From NCBI GenBank assembly GCA_017394205.1, contig JAFOPS010000039.1, positions 1-62,034 of the forward strand: a DNA stretch of 62,034 nt, written 5' to 3'. Both the position numbers and the translations under genes were made by a program. The notes beneath the pieces were generated by a model. The model was not told the origin of the DNA and ran no database searches. It worked only from the letters and a program-made list of their open reading frames with translations. Shown one piece after another: positions 9,652 to 17,746 of this stretch. How positions within the stretch are numbered: the stretch's first letter is position 1; each line of letters starts with the position of its first letter. The stretch comes from Clostridia bacterium. GTDB lineage: Bacteria; Bacillota; Clostridia; Oscillospirales; Butyricicoccaceae.

Positions 9652-10284
9652 TCAGTCCCCCAGATGTTTATTGAAGAGCTTGACTTCGCCCCCCACGTTG
9701 GCGTACAGAGAAACCTTGTTGTCGGAGTTGAGAGCGGCCCATACCTGCTCGGGCTCGGGCATGTCGATTTCCAGCGGCTCGCCGGCAAACGAGGGCAGGG
9801 GAGAGCCGTCGCCCTGATACGTGCTGATGAAAAAGCCCTTTCCTTCGTCGCAGCCCTCGAAGGAGAAAAACTCCCGCAGGCATCTTCCCTGCACCCGCTT
9901 GAGGATCGACAGCTCAAAGGAGCCGTCGTCCCGCACGAGCGCCGAGATGCGGGGGGTGAAATTGGGCTCGTCGGGCTCGTATTCCCGGCTCATCAGCGCC
10001 CGACGGAAGCAGCCTGCGTCGCGGATCGTGTCGGTCTGGTCGCCGTTGGTGACGATGAGCCCCAGCTCGCTTTTGCGGACGGGATGATAAATGATGAGAG
10101 AGGGATCCCGCAGCTTGCTCTCGTCAAAGGCGCGGGTGCGGATGCCGTCGTCCATAAGCTCAAAGATGCGGTTGCGGCTGTTTTCGCTGCGTCCCATGAT
10201 GAAATAATACACCCGGTCTTTGCCCACGGCGATGCCGCGGCCGGGATAGGGATTGTTTTTCAAAAACGTCAGAAAATCCGTCAT
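9652..10284 (-). CDS. purO: IMP cyclohydrolase, PurO type
   Basis: A 210-residue protein of the PurO family (IMP cyclohydrolase first known from archaea), closing FAICAR to IMP. The N-terminal signature NPYPGRGIAVG and the MGRSENSRNR block are clear. ATG 10284 overlaps the purN stop as ATGA, which selects this start over an upstream in-frame extension. Its place directly before a stand-alone AICAR formyltransferase explains how the last two steps are covered without bifunctional PurH. Confidence 0.88.
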   Translation of the reverse strand: MTDFLTFLKNNPYPGRGIAVGKDRVYYFIMGRSENSRNRIFELMDDGIRTRAFDESKLRDPSLIIYHPVRKSELGLIVTNGDQTDTIRDAGCFRRALMSREYEPDEPNFTPRISALVRDDGSFELSILKRVQGRCLREFFSFEGCDEGKGFFISTYQGDGSPLPSFAGEPLEIDMPEPEQVWAALNSDNKVSLYANVGGEVKLFNKHLGD

Positions 10285-10922
10285 TGTTCTTTTCTCCTTT
10301 GCTCCGTGATCTGCGCGCTCAAAAGCTCGGCCGCACGGGGCAGGAGGATCCATTCCGCCTGCTCCATCACGCGCTTCTGCAGCGCTTCCGCCGTATCGCC
10401 GGGGAGCACCTCCACCGCCTTTTGCAGCAGGATGCGCCCCCCGTCGGGGATCTCGTTCACCAGATGAACGGTGGCGCCGGTGACCTTGACGCCCCGGGCC
10501 AGCGCCGCCTCGTGAACGCCCAGCCCGTAATAGCCCTTGCCGCAGAAGGAGGGGATCAGGGAGGGATGGACGTTGACGATCCGGTCGGGCCAGCGCCGGA
10601 TAAAATCTTCGCTGAGGATGCTCAAAAAGCCCGCCAGCACGATCAGGTCGGGCTGATATTCATCCAAAATGGACAAAAGGGCTGCTTCAAATCCCTCCTG
10701 TGTGCCGCCGTTTGCCTTGCGGGTGACGGTGCGCGCGGGGATGCCGGCCCTTTCCGCACGCTCCAGCGCAAAGGCGCCCGTGCGGTTGGAAACCACCAGA
10801 ACGATCTCGCCGCTGTGCAGCGCGCCGCTTTGCTGCGCGTCGATAAGGGCCTGCAGATTGGTGCCGCCGCCGGAAACCAAAACGGCGATGCGGGCCTTGC
10901 CCGCGGCCTGTGCCGTCAGCAT
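10281..10922 (-). CDS. purN: Phosphoribosylglycinamide formyltransferase
   Basis: A 213-residue folate-dependent GAR transformylase. The N-terminal RIAVLVSGGGTNLQALI loop, the NVHPSLIPSFCGKGYYG block (catalytic His) and VTGATVHLVNEIPDGGRIL (catalytic Asp region) identify it. In PurN the catalytic Asn precedes the His in a similar block. It overlaps purM by 7 bp upstream and the IMP cyclohydrolase by 4 bp downstream. Confidence 0.96.
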   Translation of the reverse strand: MLTAQAAGKARIAVLVSGGGTNLQALIDAQQSGALHSGEIVLVVSNRTGAFALERAERAGIPARTVTRKANGGTQEGFEAALLSILDEYQPDLIVLAGFLSILSEDFIRRWPDRIVNVHPSLIPSFCGKGYYGLGVHEAALARGVKVTGATVHLVNEIPDGGRILLQKAVEVLPGDTAEALQKRVMEQAEWILLPRAAELLSAQITEQRRKEQ

Positions 10923-11953
10923 AGGACGATGGGCTCGTCGGAGACGGCGATCTCGCCGATGGGATAGGCCTCCACGCCGCTCTGACGCAGGACGGCGATG
11001 GCCTTGTCCGCCTGATGGGCGGGGACCACGGCGGTCATGCCGACGCCCATGTTGAAGGTGTTGAACATATCCCGCTCGGGAATGCTGCCGGCCTCCTGAA
11101 TCGCGCGGAAGACGGGCAGGACGCGCACGGCGCTCTTTTCGATCTTCGCCCCCAGACCCGCGGGGATCGAGCGGGGGATGTTTTCGTAAAAGCCGCCGCC
11201 GGTGATGTGGGAAAGACCGTGGACCTCCGCCTGATCGATCAGGGCGAGCACGGGCTTGACGTAGATGCAGGTGGGCTCCAGCAGGGCCTCGCCCAGCTCG
11301 CGGCCCAGCTCGGGGATAAACCGGTGCAGGTCGGCGCGTTCCACATCAAAGACCTTGCGCACCAGAGAAAAGCCGTTGGAATGGACGCCGCTGGAGGGCA
11401 GCGCCAGGATCACGTCGCCGGCGCGCATCCGCTTGGGATCCAGGATCTTTTCCTCGTCCACCACGCCCACGGTGAAGCCCGCCAGATCGTAGTCGTCGGC
11501 GGCCATGGTGCCGGGGTGCTCGGCGGTCTCGCCGCCGATGAGGGCGCAGCCCGCCCGGACGCAGCCCTCGGCCACGCCGGACACCAGCTCCGCCACCTTT
11601 TCGGGGATGTTCTTGCCGATGGCGATATAGTCCAGGAAAAACAGCGGCTTGGCCCCGCAGCAGATCACGTCGTTGACGCACATGGCCACGCAGTCGATGC
11701 CCACGGTGTCGTGCCGATCCAAAAGCTGGGCGATGCGCTGTTTGGTGCCCACGCCGTCGGTGCCCGACACCAGGACGGGCTTTTTCATGCCGGAAAGATC
11801 GGGGGCGAACAGCCCGCCGAAGCCGCCCAGATCGGAGACCACGCCGGGGATGAAGGTGCGCCTGACGTGCTCCTTCATCAGCTGTACGCCCTTGTACCCG
11901 GCTTCGATGTCCACGCCGGCGGCGGCATAAGAGGCAGAATGAGAATGATTCAT
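10916..11953 (-). CDS. purM: Phosphoribosylformylglycinamidine cyclo-ligase (AIR synthetase)
   Basis: A 345-residue PurM of usual length. Recognisable blocks are SYAAAGVDIEAGYKGVQLMK, VSGTDGVGTKQRIA, CALIGGETAEHPG and the C-terminal HITGGGFYENIPRSIP. It makes AIR from FGAM with ATP. It is 4 bp downstream of purF and overlaps purN, so it is translated from the same long purine mRNA. Confidence 0.97.
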   Translation of the reverse strand: MNHSHSASYAAAGVDIEAGYKGVQLMKEHVRRTFIPGVVSDLGGFGGLFAPDLSGMKKPVLVSGTDGVGTKQRIAQLLDRHDTVGIDCVAMCVNDVICCGAKPLFFLDYIAIGKNIPEKVAELVSGVAEGCVRAGCALIGGETAEHPGTMAADDYDLAGFTVGVVDEEKILDPKRMRAGDVILALPSSGVHSNGFSLVRKVFDVERADLHRFIPELGRELGEALLEPTCIYVKPVLALIDQAEVHGLSHITGGGFYENIPRSIPAGLGAKIEKSAVRVLPVFRAIQEAGSIPERDMFNTFNMGVGMTAVVPAHQADKAIAVLRQSGVEAYPIGEIAVSDEPIVLC

Positions 11954-11957
11954 AGAC

Positions 11958-13382
11958 TTATTCCTTTCCGTTCCAGCAATAGGTGCAGAGCTTGCAGGGA
12001 TCGACGCCGATGGAATCCTGAAGACCCTTCAGCGTCTGGAACTCAAGCGAGGTGAGATGAAGCTTTTCACAGATGGTCTGCCGCATTTGTTTGCCCCGCT
12101 GGGTGGTGGGGTCGCTGTACTCCTCCAGATGGTCGAAGCCCTCTTCGCCCTCCAGCTCCAGGATAATGCGGCGGGTCAGCAGGTCGAGATCGCTGGTGTT
12201 GCGGGAAAAGGCCAGATATTTGCAGCCGTACATGATGGGCGGGCAGGCCGAGCGCATGTGGACCTCTTCGGCGCCGTTGGCATAGAGGAAATCCACCGTC
12301 TCCCGCAGCTGGGTGCCCCGGACGATGGAATCGTCCACGAACAAAAGCTTTTTGTCCTCGATGAGCTCGGGGACGGGGACCTGCTTCATTTTGGCCACCC
12401 GGTTGCGCTCGGACTGATGGGTGGGCATAAAGGAGCGGGGCCAGGTGGGGGTGTATTTGATGAAGGGACGGGCAAAGGGTGCCTTGCTGGCGGAGGCATA
12501 GCCGATGGCGTGGGGCGTGCCCGAATCGGGAACGCCGGCCACATAATCCACCTCGGGGGAGGTGCCGTAGAGCTCGTCGTTGTGCGCCATGATCTCGCCG
12601 TTGCGATATCGCATGACCTCCACGTTCACCCCCTCGTAATTGGAGGTGGGATAGCCGTAATAGGTCCAGAGGAAGGAGCAGATCCGCATCTCGCGGCCCG
12701 GGCGGCGGAGCTGGGTGACGCCGTCGGCGGTGATCTCTACGATCTCGCCGGGGCCAAGCTCCTTTTCCAGCGCATAGCCCAGCTTCTGAAAAACGAAGGA
12801 TTCAAAGGAAACGCAATATCCCTCGTCGCCCCGGCCGATGATCACGGGCAGACGGCCCATCCGGTCGCGGGCAGCGATGATGGCGCCGTCGTCGGTGAGG
12901 ATCAGAATATTCGCGGTGCCGTCGATGACCTTCTGGGCAAAGGCGATGCCCTCTTCAAAGCTGCTCTTCTGATCGATGAGGGCAGCGGCCAGCTCGGTGG
13001 AGTTGATCTTGCCGCCGGTCATGGCGTCAAAGTGTCCGTGGCTGAAGGAGAGATACTGGTCGATGAGCTCCTGGGCGTTGTTGATGATGCCCACGGTGGC
13101 GATGGCGTAGGTGCCCAGATTCGAGCGGATGAGCATGGGCTGCGGGTCGGAATCGCTGATGCAGCCGATGGCCGAGGTGCCGCGCATCTCGTCGAAAATG
13201 GAGGCGAATTTGGTGCGGAAGGGGCTGTTTTCAATATTGTGGATCTCCCGCTGCAGACCGATCTCGGGGTCGTAGGCGGCGATGCCGCCCCGCCTGGTGC
13301 CCAGATGGCTGTGATAGTCGGTGCCGAAAAACACGTCGGGGATGGCGTCGTTTTTGCAGACCGCTCCGAAGAAACCTCCCAT
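11958..13382 (-). CDS. purF: Amidophosphoribosyltransferase-like protein lacking the N-terminal catalytic Cys
   Basis: A 474-residue PurF homologue, expected to make 5-phosphoribosylamine from PRPP. The phosphoribosyltransferase domain is intact, with the PRPP loop LLFVDDSIVRGTQLR (about residues 350-365), and the C-terminal CKLCTYC resembles the Fe-S cysteines of Bacillus-type PurF. The N-terminal class II amidotransferase domain is unusual: it starts MGGFFGAVCKND, so the residue that should become the N-terminal nucleophilic Cys is Gly, with no propeptide. A second PurF family with this N-terminus exists in Bacteroides and clostridia. It may depend on ammonia or have another amide source. 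It is the only purF in this operon. Confidence 0.85.
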   Translation of the reverse strand: MGGFFGAVCKNDAIPDVFFGTDYHSHLGTRRGGIAAYDPEIGLQREIHNIENSPFRTKFASIFDEMRGTSAIGCISDSDPQPMLIRSNLGTYAIATVGIINNAQELIDQYLSFSHGHFDAMTGGKINSTELAAALIDQKSSFEEGIAFAQKVIDGTANILILTDDGAIIAARDRMGRLPVIIGRGDEGYCVSFESFVFQKLGYALEKELGPGEIVEITADGVTQLRRPGREMRICSFLWTYYGYPTSNYEGVNVEVMRYRNGEIMAHNDELYGTSPEVDYVAGVPDSGTPHAIGYASASKAPFARPFIKYTPTWPRSFMPTHQSERNRVAKMKQVPVPELIEDKKLLFVDDSIVRGTQLRETVDFLYANGAEEVHMRSACPPIMYGCKYLAFSRNTSDLDLLTRRIILELEGEEGFDHLEEYSDPTTQRGKQMRQTICEKLHLTSLEFQTLKGLQDSIGVDPCKLCTYCWNGKE

Positions 13383-13400
13383 TGGCGTTTGTCCCTCCGA

Positions 13401-14108
13401 TTATCTGCCGAGACGCTTCATCATTTCCTGATAAGCGTCCTCCACGTTGCCCAGATCCCGGCGGAAGCGGTCCTTGTCCAGCTTCTCGTGGGTGGTGCTG
13501 TCCCAGAAGCGGCAGGTGTCGGGGGAGATCTCGTCGGCCAGGACGATGGTGCCGTCGCTCAGGCGGCCGAACTCCAGCTTGAAGTCCACCAGATCCACAT
13601 TGCGAGCCTTCATAAAGGCCTTGAGGAAGGCGTTGACCTTGAAGGCCAGCTCCTTGATGCGCTCGATCTCTTCCCGGGTGGCCAGCTTGAGGGCGATGGC
13701 GTGATAGGCGTTCATCAGCGGGTCGCCCAGTTCGTCGTTCTTATAGGAAAACTCAATGGTGGGCTCGTCGAAGACGATGCCCTCCTCCACGCCGTAGCGT
13801 TTGGAGAAGGAGCCGGCGGAGATGTTGCGGACAATGACCTCCAGGGGCACGATCTTCACCTTTTTCACCACGGTCTCGCGGTCAGAGAGTTCCTCCACAA
13901 AGTGGGTGGGGACGCCTTCCTTTTCCAGCTGCTGCATGAGGAAGTTGGTCATCCGGTTGTTGATGGAGCCTTTGCCGGCAATGGTGCCCTTTTTCAGACC
14001 GTTGAAGGCAGTGGCGTCGTCCTTATAGGAGACGATGTACAGATTGGGATCGTCGGTGGCGAAAACCTTCTTGGCCTTGCCTTCATAAAGCTGCTCTCTC
14101 TTTTCCAT
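13401..14108 (-). CDS. purC: SAICAR synthase
   Basis: A 235-residue PurC that joins CAIR and aspartate using ATP. Diagnostic blocks are [10 protein letters not shown] at the N-terminus, [17 protein letters not shown] [19 protein letters not shown], and [10 protein letters not shown] followed by [15 protein letters not shown]. The start overlaps the purE stop by one base (TAATG). No purB (adenylosuccinate lyase) is found in the operon, so the next reaction must be encoded elsewhere. Confidence 0.97.
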   Translation of the reverse strand: MEKREQLYEGKAKKVFATDDPNLYIVSYKDDATAFNGLKKGTIAGKGSINNRMTNFLMQQLEKEGVPTHFVEELSDRETVVKKVKIVPLEVIVRNISAGSFSKRYGVEEGIVFDEPTIEFSYKNDELGDPLMNAYHAIALKLATREEIERIKELAFKVNAFLKAFMKARNVDLVDFKLEFGRLSDGTIVLADEISPDTCRFWDSTTHEKLDKDRFRRDLGNVEDAYQEMMKRLGR

Positions 14109-14620
14109 TAGTCGTTACCTCCTGCCGTTTGGCTGTATTTTTCAGAAATATCTTTATCCTTTGCCAGGACCTTTTCGGCGCCTGCCTGCCGGGCGCGGGC
14201 CAGCTTGTCCGCCAGAGCGGCGTCCTCCACCGCCAAAATCTGAACGGAAAGCAAAGCGGCATTGACTGCTCCGTCGATGGCTACCGTGGCGACAGGCATG
14301 CTGGAGGGCATCTGCACGGTAGAGAGGAGGGCGTCAATGCCGTCAAGTGTGCTGGATTTTACGGGGATCCCGATCACGGGAAGGGTGGTGCCGGCGGCCA
14401 TGGCGCCGGCCAGATGGGCCGCCTTTCCGGCGGCGGCGATGATGGCGCCGAAGCCCTCGGCGCGGGCGTTTTGCGCAAAGGCCGCGGCCTGCGCGGGGGT
14501 GCGGTGGGCCGAGAGCACACGCACCTCGAAGGGTACGCCGTATTCCCGCAGGGTGCGGATGGCTCCCTCCACCACGGGGAGGTCGCTGTCGCTGCCCATG
14601 ACAATGCCGATCTTTTTCAT
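14108..14620 (-). CDS. purE: N5-carboxyaminoimidazole ribonucleotide mutase
   Basis: A 170-residue PurE and the first gene of the purine operon. The N-terminal [15 protein letters not shown] loop, [11 protein letters not shown] (with catalytic His) and [15 protein letters not shown] are visible and resemble class I PurE, which normally works with PurK. No purK is present in the operon. ATG 14620 follows CAGGAGGCCAAC. The leader carries a ZTP riboswitch and terminator. Confidence 0.95.
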   Translation of the reverse strand: MKKIGIVMGSDSDLPVVEGAIRTLREYGVPFEVRVLSAHRTPAQAAAFAQNARAEGFGAIIAAAGKAAHLAGAMAAGTTLPVIGIPVKSSTLDGIDALLSTVQMPSSMPVATVAIDGAVNAALLSVQILAVEDAALADKLARARQAGAEKVLAKDKDISEKYSQTAGGND

Positions 14621-14654
14621 GTTGGCCTCCTGTCTCGCTTGTGCGATACAAAAA

Positions 14655-14698
14655 ATAAAAAAACAGTCCTGCTCAGATAGCTATAAGAAACAGGGCTG
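14655..14698 (-). terminator. Riboswitch-linked terminator before purE
   Basis: On the minus strand CAGCCCTGTT pairs with AGCAGGACTG (one mismatch), followed by a run of seven T. The upstream arm begins at the last bases of the ZTP aptamer, the usual expression-platform arrangement, so ligand binding would prevent this hairpin. Confidence 0.8.
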
Positions 14699-14770
14699 CC
14701 CAGACGGTCGACAATCATTCCGCGCGTTCCGCTCCCATGTGGTGATCCACAGCTCCGTCAGTTGCGGAGG
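14697..14770 (-). promoter_or_regulatory. ZTP (pfl) riboswitch aptamer
   Basis: The purE leader contains the conserved ZTP aptamer elements in order on the minus strand: AACTGACGGA, then the hairpin GTGGATCACCAC followed by GGGAGCG, and after a variable linker the pseudoknot strand CCGTCTGGGCA. ZTP/ZMP accumulates when 10-formyl-THF is scarce. In known cases this aptamer turns on purine and folate genes; here the operon contains purH, purN and folD, matching that logic. A terminator overlaps the aptamer 3' end, consistent with an ON switch. Confidence 0.9.
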
Positions 14771-14800
14771 CGCGTTCGGTTTTTGATTCTTGCTGATTTT

Positions 14801-14829
14801 ACTATACCACAGACGGCGAAAAAAAACAA
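14801..14829 (-). promoter_or_regulatory. Purine operon promoter
   Basis: Minus-strand TTGTTT (14824-14829), 17 bp, TATAGT (14801-14806). The predicted start near 14794 places the ZTP aptamer about 25 nt into the transcript. Confidence 0.7.
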
Positions 14830-14838
14830 CCCGCCATG

Positions 14839-14891
14839 TTTCACAAAAGAACGCGGCGGGAGAGAGAAAAAGGCGGTGCTTTTTTGTGAAA
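14839..14891. repeat. Inverted repeat TTTCACAAAA / TTTTGTGAAA
   Basis: Perfect 10-bp arms at 14839-14848 and 14882-14891, separated by 33 bp, lie between the pucR stop and the purine promoter. They may be an operator upstream of the pur promoter or part of a bidirectional transcription end. Otherwise 14830-14920 shows nothing recognisable. Confidence 0.5.
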
Positions 14892-14920
14892 ACCCACGAA
14901 GAGCCGGCGGCCTGACGCGG

Positions 14921-16081
14921 TCACGGAGCGCCGCCCTCGTCCTCCAGCAGGCAGAGAGAAACGCACAGCCGGGCCTGGAACTCAAAGTCCTCGGGCTCGC
15001 CCCAGAGCTGGCGCGCCTTGCGGATGCGGTAGCGCACGGTGTTGGGGTGCTGATAGAGGGCCTGGGCCGTGCGGGCAAAATCGCCGCCGTTTTTGACGTA
15101 AGCGATCAGCGTATCCCACAGGGCGGTGGAATTGCGGCGGTCGTAGCCCTGCAGGCTCTCGGCCTGGAGGCGGGCGGCGGCCACGGCTGTCCGGCTGCGG
15201 AGCAGGGGGAGCAGATACTGCATGGAGCCCAGCTGGCTCCAGCTCAGAACGTCCCGGCCCCACAGGGCGGCGGTGCGGGCGGCGAACAGGCTCTGCTCCA
15301 CGCACAGATCCAGTTCTTTTCGGGTGTCGCAGGGCAGGCCGATCCCCACCCGGCACACCTGGGGCGTCATGCGCAGGGCCTGCAGCTTGGCGCGCAGGGC
15401 CAGCCCGGCGGCGGCCTCCTCCGGCGGGCTCTGGCAGGAGAGCAGCAGCAGCACCCCGCCACGGTACAGGAACAGGCTGTAGTGCTGGCCCCGCTCGTCC
15501 AGCGGAACGAAGCGGGCGCTCTCGCGGGAGGGGAGAGGATGGTTTTCAAACCCGGGGCGCAGGAGGGCATAGGCGGCGGCGCAAAAGGGCCGCAGCCCCT
15601 CGTCCAGCTGGTGGGAGAGGAGGGCGGCGGCCGAGCCGTCCCGGGGGGAGGCGAGAAGCTGATCCAGCAAGCGGCCGTAGATCACCTGCTGATCCCGCTC
15701 CTTCATCAGATCGTTGACGGCGATGATGATATCCTCCATAGAGGTGGTGTGAAAGGTGAAAATGGGGATGTTGGCGGCCTCTGCCAGACGGCGGAGCGGC
15801 TCGGAGATGGTGAAATAATAGACGGTCTTGATGGCGAAGCCGGAGATCCCCTTGACCGCCAGCGCCCGAAAGGCCTCCAGAATCAGCGATTCGTCGTTTT
15901 TGGCAAAATAGAGGGAGGACAGGATGAAATCGCCCCGCTGAAAGGCGGAATAGTCCCGGGCGTCGGTCTCGTAATCCAGCATGGTGACGTTGGTGATCTC
16001 GTTTTCCAGACCGCCCCCGCCGGCCTGGAGCTCAAACTCCTGAAAGGGCGTCAGACGAAGCGCCTCGCGGACCCGGATCAT
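14921..16081 (-). CDS. PucR-family transcriptional regulator
   Basis: A 386-residue regulator. The N-terminal domain (RVREALRLTPFQEFELQAGGGGLENEITNVTMLDY) matches the PucR/purine-catabolism-type sensor domain. The C-terminal end carries the PucR helix-turn-helix, with YVKNGGDFARTAQALYQHPNTVRYRIRKARQLWG. It is transcribed divergently from the ornithine operon starting with ord, across a 229-bp gap with two palindromes. By position it is the likely regulator of ornithine catabolism; the effector is unknown. No relation to purine catabolism is implied despite the adjacent pur operon. Confidence 0.85.
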   Translation of the reverse strand: MIRVREALRLTPFQEFELQAGGGGLENEITNVTMLDYETDARDYSAFQRGDFILSSLYFAKNDESLILEAFRALAVKGISGFAIKTVYYFTISEPLRRLAEAANIPIFTFHTTSMEDIIIAVNDLMKERDQQVIYGRLLDQLLASPRDGSAAALLSHQLDEGLRPFCAAAYALLRPGFENHPLPSRESARFVPLDERGQHYSLFLYRGGVLLLLSCQSPPEEAAAGLALRAKLQALRMTPQVCRVGIGLPCDTRKELDLCVEQSLFAARTAALWGRDVLSWSQLGSMQYLLPLLRSRTAVAAARLQAESLQGYDRRNSTALWDTLIAYVKNGGDFARTAQALYQHPNTVRYRIRKARQLWGEPEDFEFQARLCVSLCLLEDEGGAP

Positions 16082-16146
16082 AGCCGTTCCTCCTCTCGCT
16101 GTTTTTCATATAGGATATCATAGGAAAAACCCTGCCGCAAGAGGCA

Positions 16147-16195
16147 ATTTGTAATTTTTACAAATATCGAAAATAATTTTGTAATTTTTACAAAG
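16147..16195. promoter_or_regulatory. Twin palindromic operators between pucR and ord
   Basis: Two identical 17-bp palindromes TTTGTAATTTTTACAAA (7+3+7) lie at 16148-16164 and 16178-16194. Their start-to-start distance is 30 bp, about three helical turns, so both would face the same side of DNA. They sit upstream of the ord -35 and in the pucR 5' region, the expected place for PucR-type binding. Confidence 0.75.
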
Positions 16196-16203
16196 CGGCG
16201 GTG

Positions 16204-16232
16204 TTGCCGAGATTTTTCCGGTGTGATATGAT
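16204..16232 (+). promoter_or_regulatory. Promoter of the ornithine operon
   Basis: TTGCCG (16204-16209), 17 bp, TATGAT (16227-16232). It lies 10 bp downstream of the second palindrome and about 70 nt before the ord start. Confidence 0.7.
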
Positions 16233-16310
16233 TAAAGTGCCTTGAAATGGGGCAGATTTTCGAAAAAATTTGTTTATATTTCATGCATTGCATGACTGAA
16301 GGAGGAAGTT

Positions 16311-17378
16311 ATGGAAAACGTAAAAGTCATCATCTGGGGTCTGGGCGCCATGGGCGGCGGCATCGCCGACATGCTGCTGAAGAAAAAGGGCGTTGATATC
16401 GTCGGCGTGGCCGGCCGCGGCGCCAAGATCGGCAAGAGCATGTACGATTACATCAAAACGCCCCGGGGCAACCGGCCCGACGTGCTGATCGGCGCCCCCG
16501 AGGACGTGATCAAGCCCGGCGCAGCCGACATCGTCATGCTGTGCACCGATTCCTTCACCAAGGAAGCCTTCCCCCGCATGAAGTTCATCCTGGAGCAGGG
16601 CATCAACTGCATCACCTCCGCCGAGGAGATGGCCTATCCCAAGGCTCAGAATCCCGAGCTGGCCGAGGAGCTGGACAAGATCGCCAAGGCCAACGGCGTC
16701 TCGCTGCTGGGCACCGGCATCAATCCCGGCCTGATCATGGACCTGCTGGTGCTGATCTGGACCGGCTGCATGGAGGATGTGGAGCACATCGTCTCCCGCC
16801 GCGTCAATTCTCTGTCTCCCTTCGGCCCCGCCGTCATGAGCGAGCAGGGCATCGGCATCACCAAGGACGAGTTCTATCTCCGCAAGGAGGGCAAGGGCTC
16901 CGGCCACCTGTCCGGCCATGTGGGCTTTGCCGAGAGCGTGGGCATGATCTGCGACGGCATCGGCTGGAAGATCGATCAGTTCAAGCAGGATATGGAGCCC
17001 ATCGTCACCGACGTGGACCGCAAGAGCCCCTACGGCTTTGCCGCCGCGGGCGACGTGGCCGGCGTGGCCATGAAGGCCTGGGGCTATCGTGACGGCGAGT
17101 GCGTCATCGAGATGGACCATCCCCAGCAGATCGAGCCCGAGCAGGTGGGCGTCCAGACCGGCGACTACGTCATCATCAAGGGCACCCCCAACGTCAATAT
17201 GGTCAATTCTCCCGAGATCGACGGCGGCATCGGCACCATCGCCATGTGCGCCAACATGATCCCGCAGGTCATCAACGCCGCTCCCGGCCTGCATACCATG
17301 CTGACCCTGCCCGTGCCCCGCGCCATCATGGGCGATATGCGCGACCGCATCGACCCCGAAAAGAAGATCGTCAAATAA
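16311..17378 (+). CDS. ord: 2,4-diaminopentanoate dehydrogenase
   Basis: A 355-residue NAD(P)-dependent enzyme with an N-terminal Rossmann motif, VIIWGLGAMGGGIADML. It oxidatively deaminates (2R,4S)-2,4-diaminopentanoate, the product of ornithine 4,5-aminomutase, to 2-amino-4-ketopentanoate. Blocks such as GINPGLIMDLLVLIWTG and SRRVNSLSPFGPAVMSEQGI are typical of Ord. The ATG follows AAGGAGGAAGTT. Gene order ord-ortA-ortB-oraS-oraE agrees with the pathway described in Clostridium sticklandii. Confidence 0.93.
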   Translation: MENVKVIIWGLGAMGGGIADMLLKKKGVDIVGVAGRGAKIGKSMYDYIKTPRGNRPDVLIGAPEDVIKPGAADIVMLCTDSFTKEAFPRMKFILEQGINCITSAEEMAYPKAQNPELAEELDKIAKANGVSLLGTGINPGLIMDLLVLIWTGCMEDVEHIVSRRVNSLSPFGPAVMSEQGIGITKDEFYLRKEGKGSGHLSGHVGFAESVGMICDGIGWKIDQFKQDMEPIVTDVDRKSPYGFAAAGDVAGVAMKAWGYRDGECVIEMDHPQQIEPEQVGVQTGDYVIIKGTPNVNMVNSPEIDGGIGTIAMCANMIPQVINAAPGLHTMLTLPVPRAIMGDMRDRIDPEKKIVK

Positions 17379-17391
17379 ACAACCTTATCCT

Positions 17392-17418
17392 TCGGGGGCG
17401 AACGCTGTTCGCCCCCGA
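17392..17418 (+). repeat. Intercistronic hairpin between ord and ortA
   Basis: A perfect 12-bp stem, TCGGGGGCGAAC (17392-17403) with GTTCGCCCCCGA (17407-17418), has a 3-nt loop and no T tract. It sits 13 bp after ord and 22 bp before ortA. It probably stabilises the ord mRNA end or tunes ortA translation rather than terminating. Confidence 0.75.
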
Positions 17419-17440
17419 GCAACAGAAAGGACTGGATGAA

Positions 17441-17746
17441 GTGGCAAAGAAAAACGATTACGTGCGCATCCACCGCAATATCCTTCTGCCCGAGGAGCGC
17501 ACCGGCAAGCTGCCCGAGGATACCAAGAACGTTCCGCTGGAGATGTGGGTCAAGGGCTATCTGCAGGATGAAAGCGCCGCCATCGGCGACACCGTCACCG
17601 TGAAGACGGCGGTGGGCCGCCTGGAGACCGGCCGGCTTATCGAGGAAAGACCCTGCTATACGCTGAATTACGGCGAATACGTGCCCGAGATCCTGCAGAT
17701 CGACCGGACGCTTCGCGGCGTTTTGTTTGAGGGGGAGGAAGCATGA
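17441..17746 (+). CDS. ortA: 2-amino-4-ketopentanoate thiolase, alpha subunit
   Basis: A 101-residue small subunit; GTG start at 17441 follows GAAAGGA at good spacing, giving VAKKNDYVRIHRNILLPEER. It forms AKP thiolase with OrtB, cleaving 2-amino-4-ketopentanoate with CoA to acetyl-CoA and alanine. The block VPLEMWVKGYL and the end GEYVPEILQI are typical of OrtA. Its TGA overlaps the first ATG of ortB (ATGA), indicating coupled translation of the two subunits. Confidence 0.9.
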   Translation: MAKKNDYVRIHRNILLPEERTGKLPEDTKNVPLEMWVKGYLQDESAAIGDTVTVKTAVGRLETGRLIEERPCYTLNYGEYVPEILQIDRTLRGVLFEGEEA

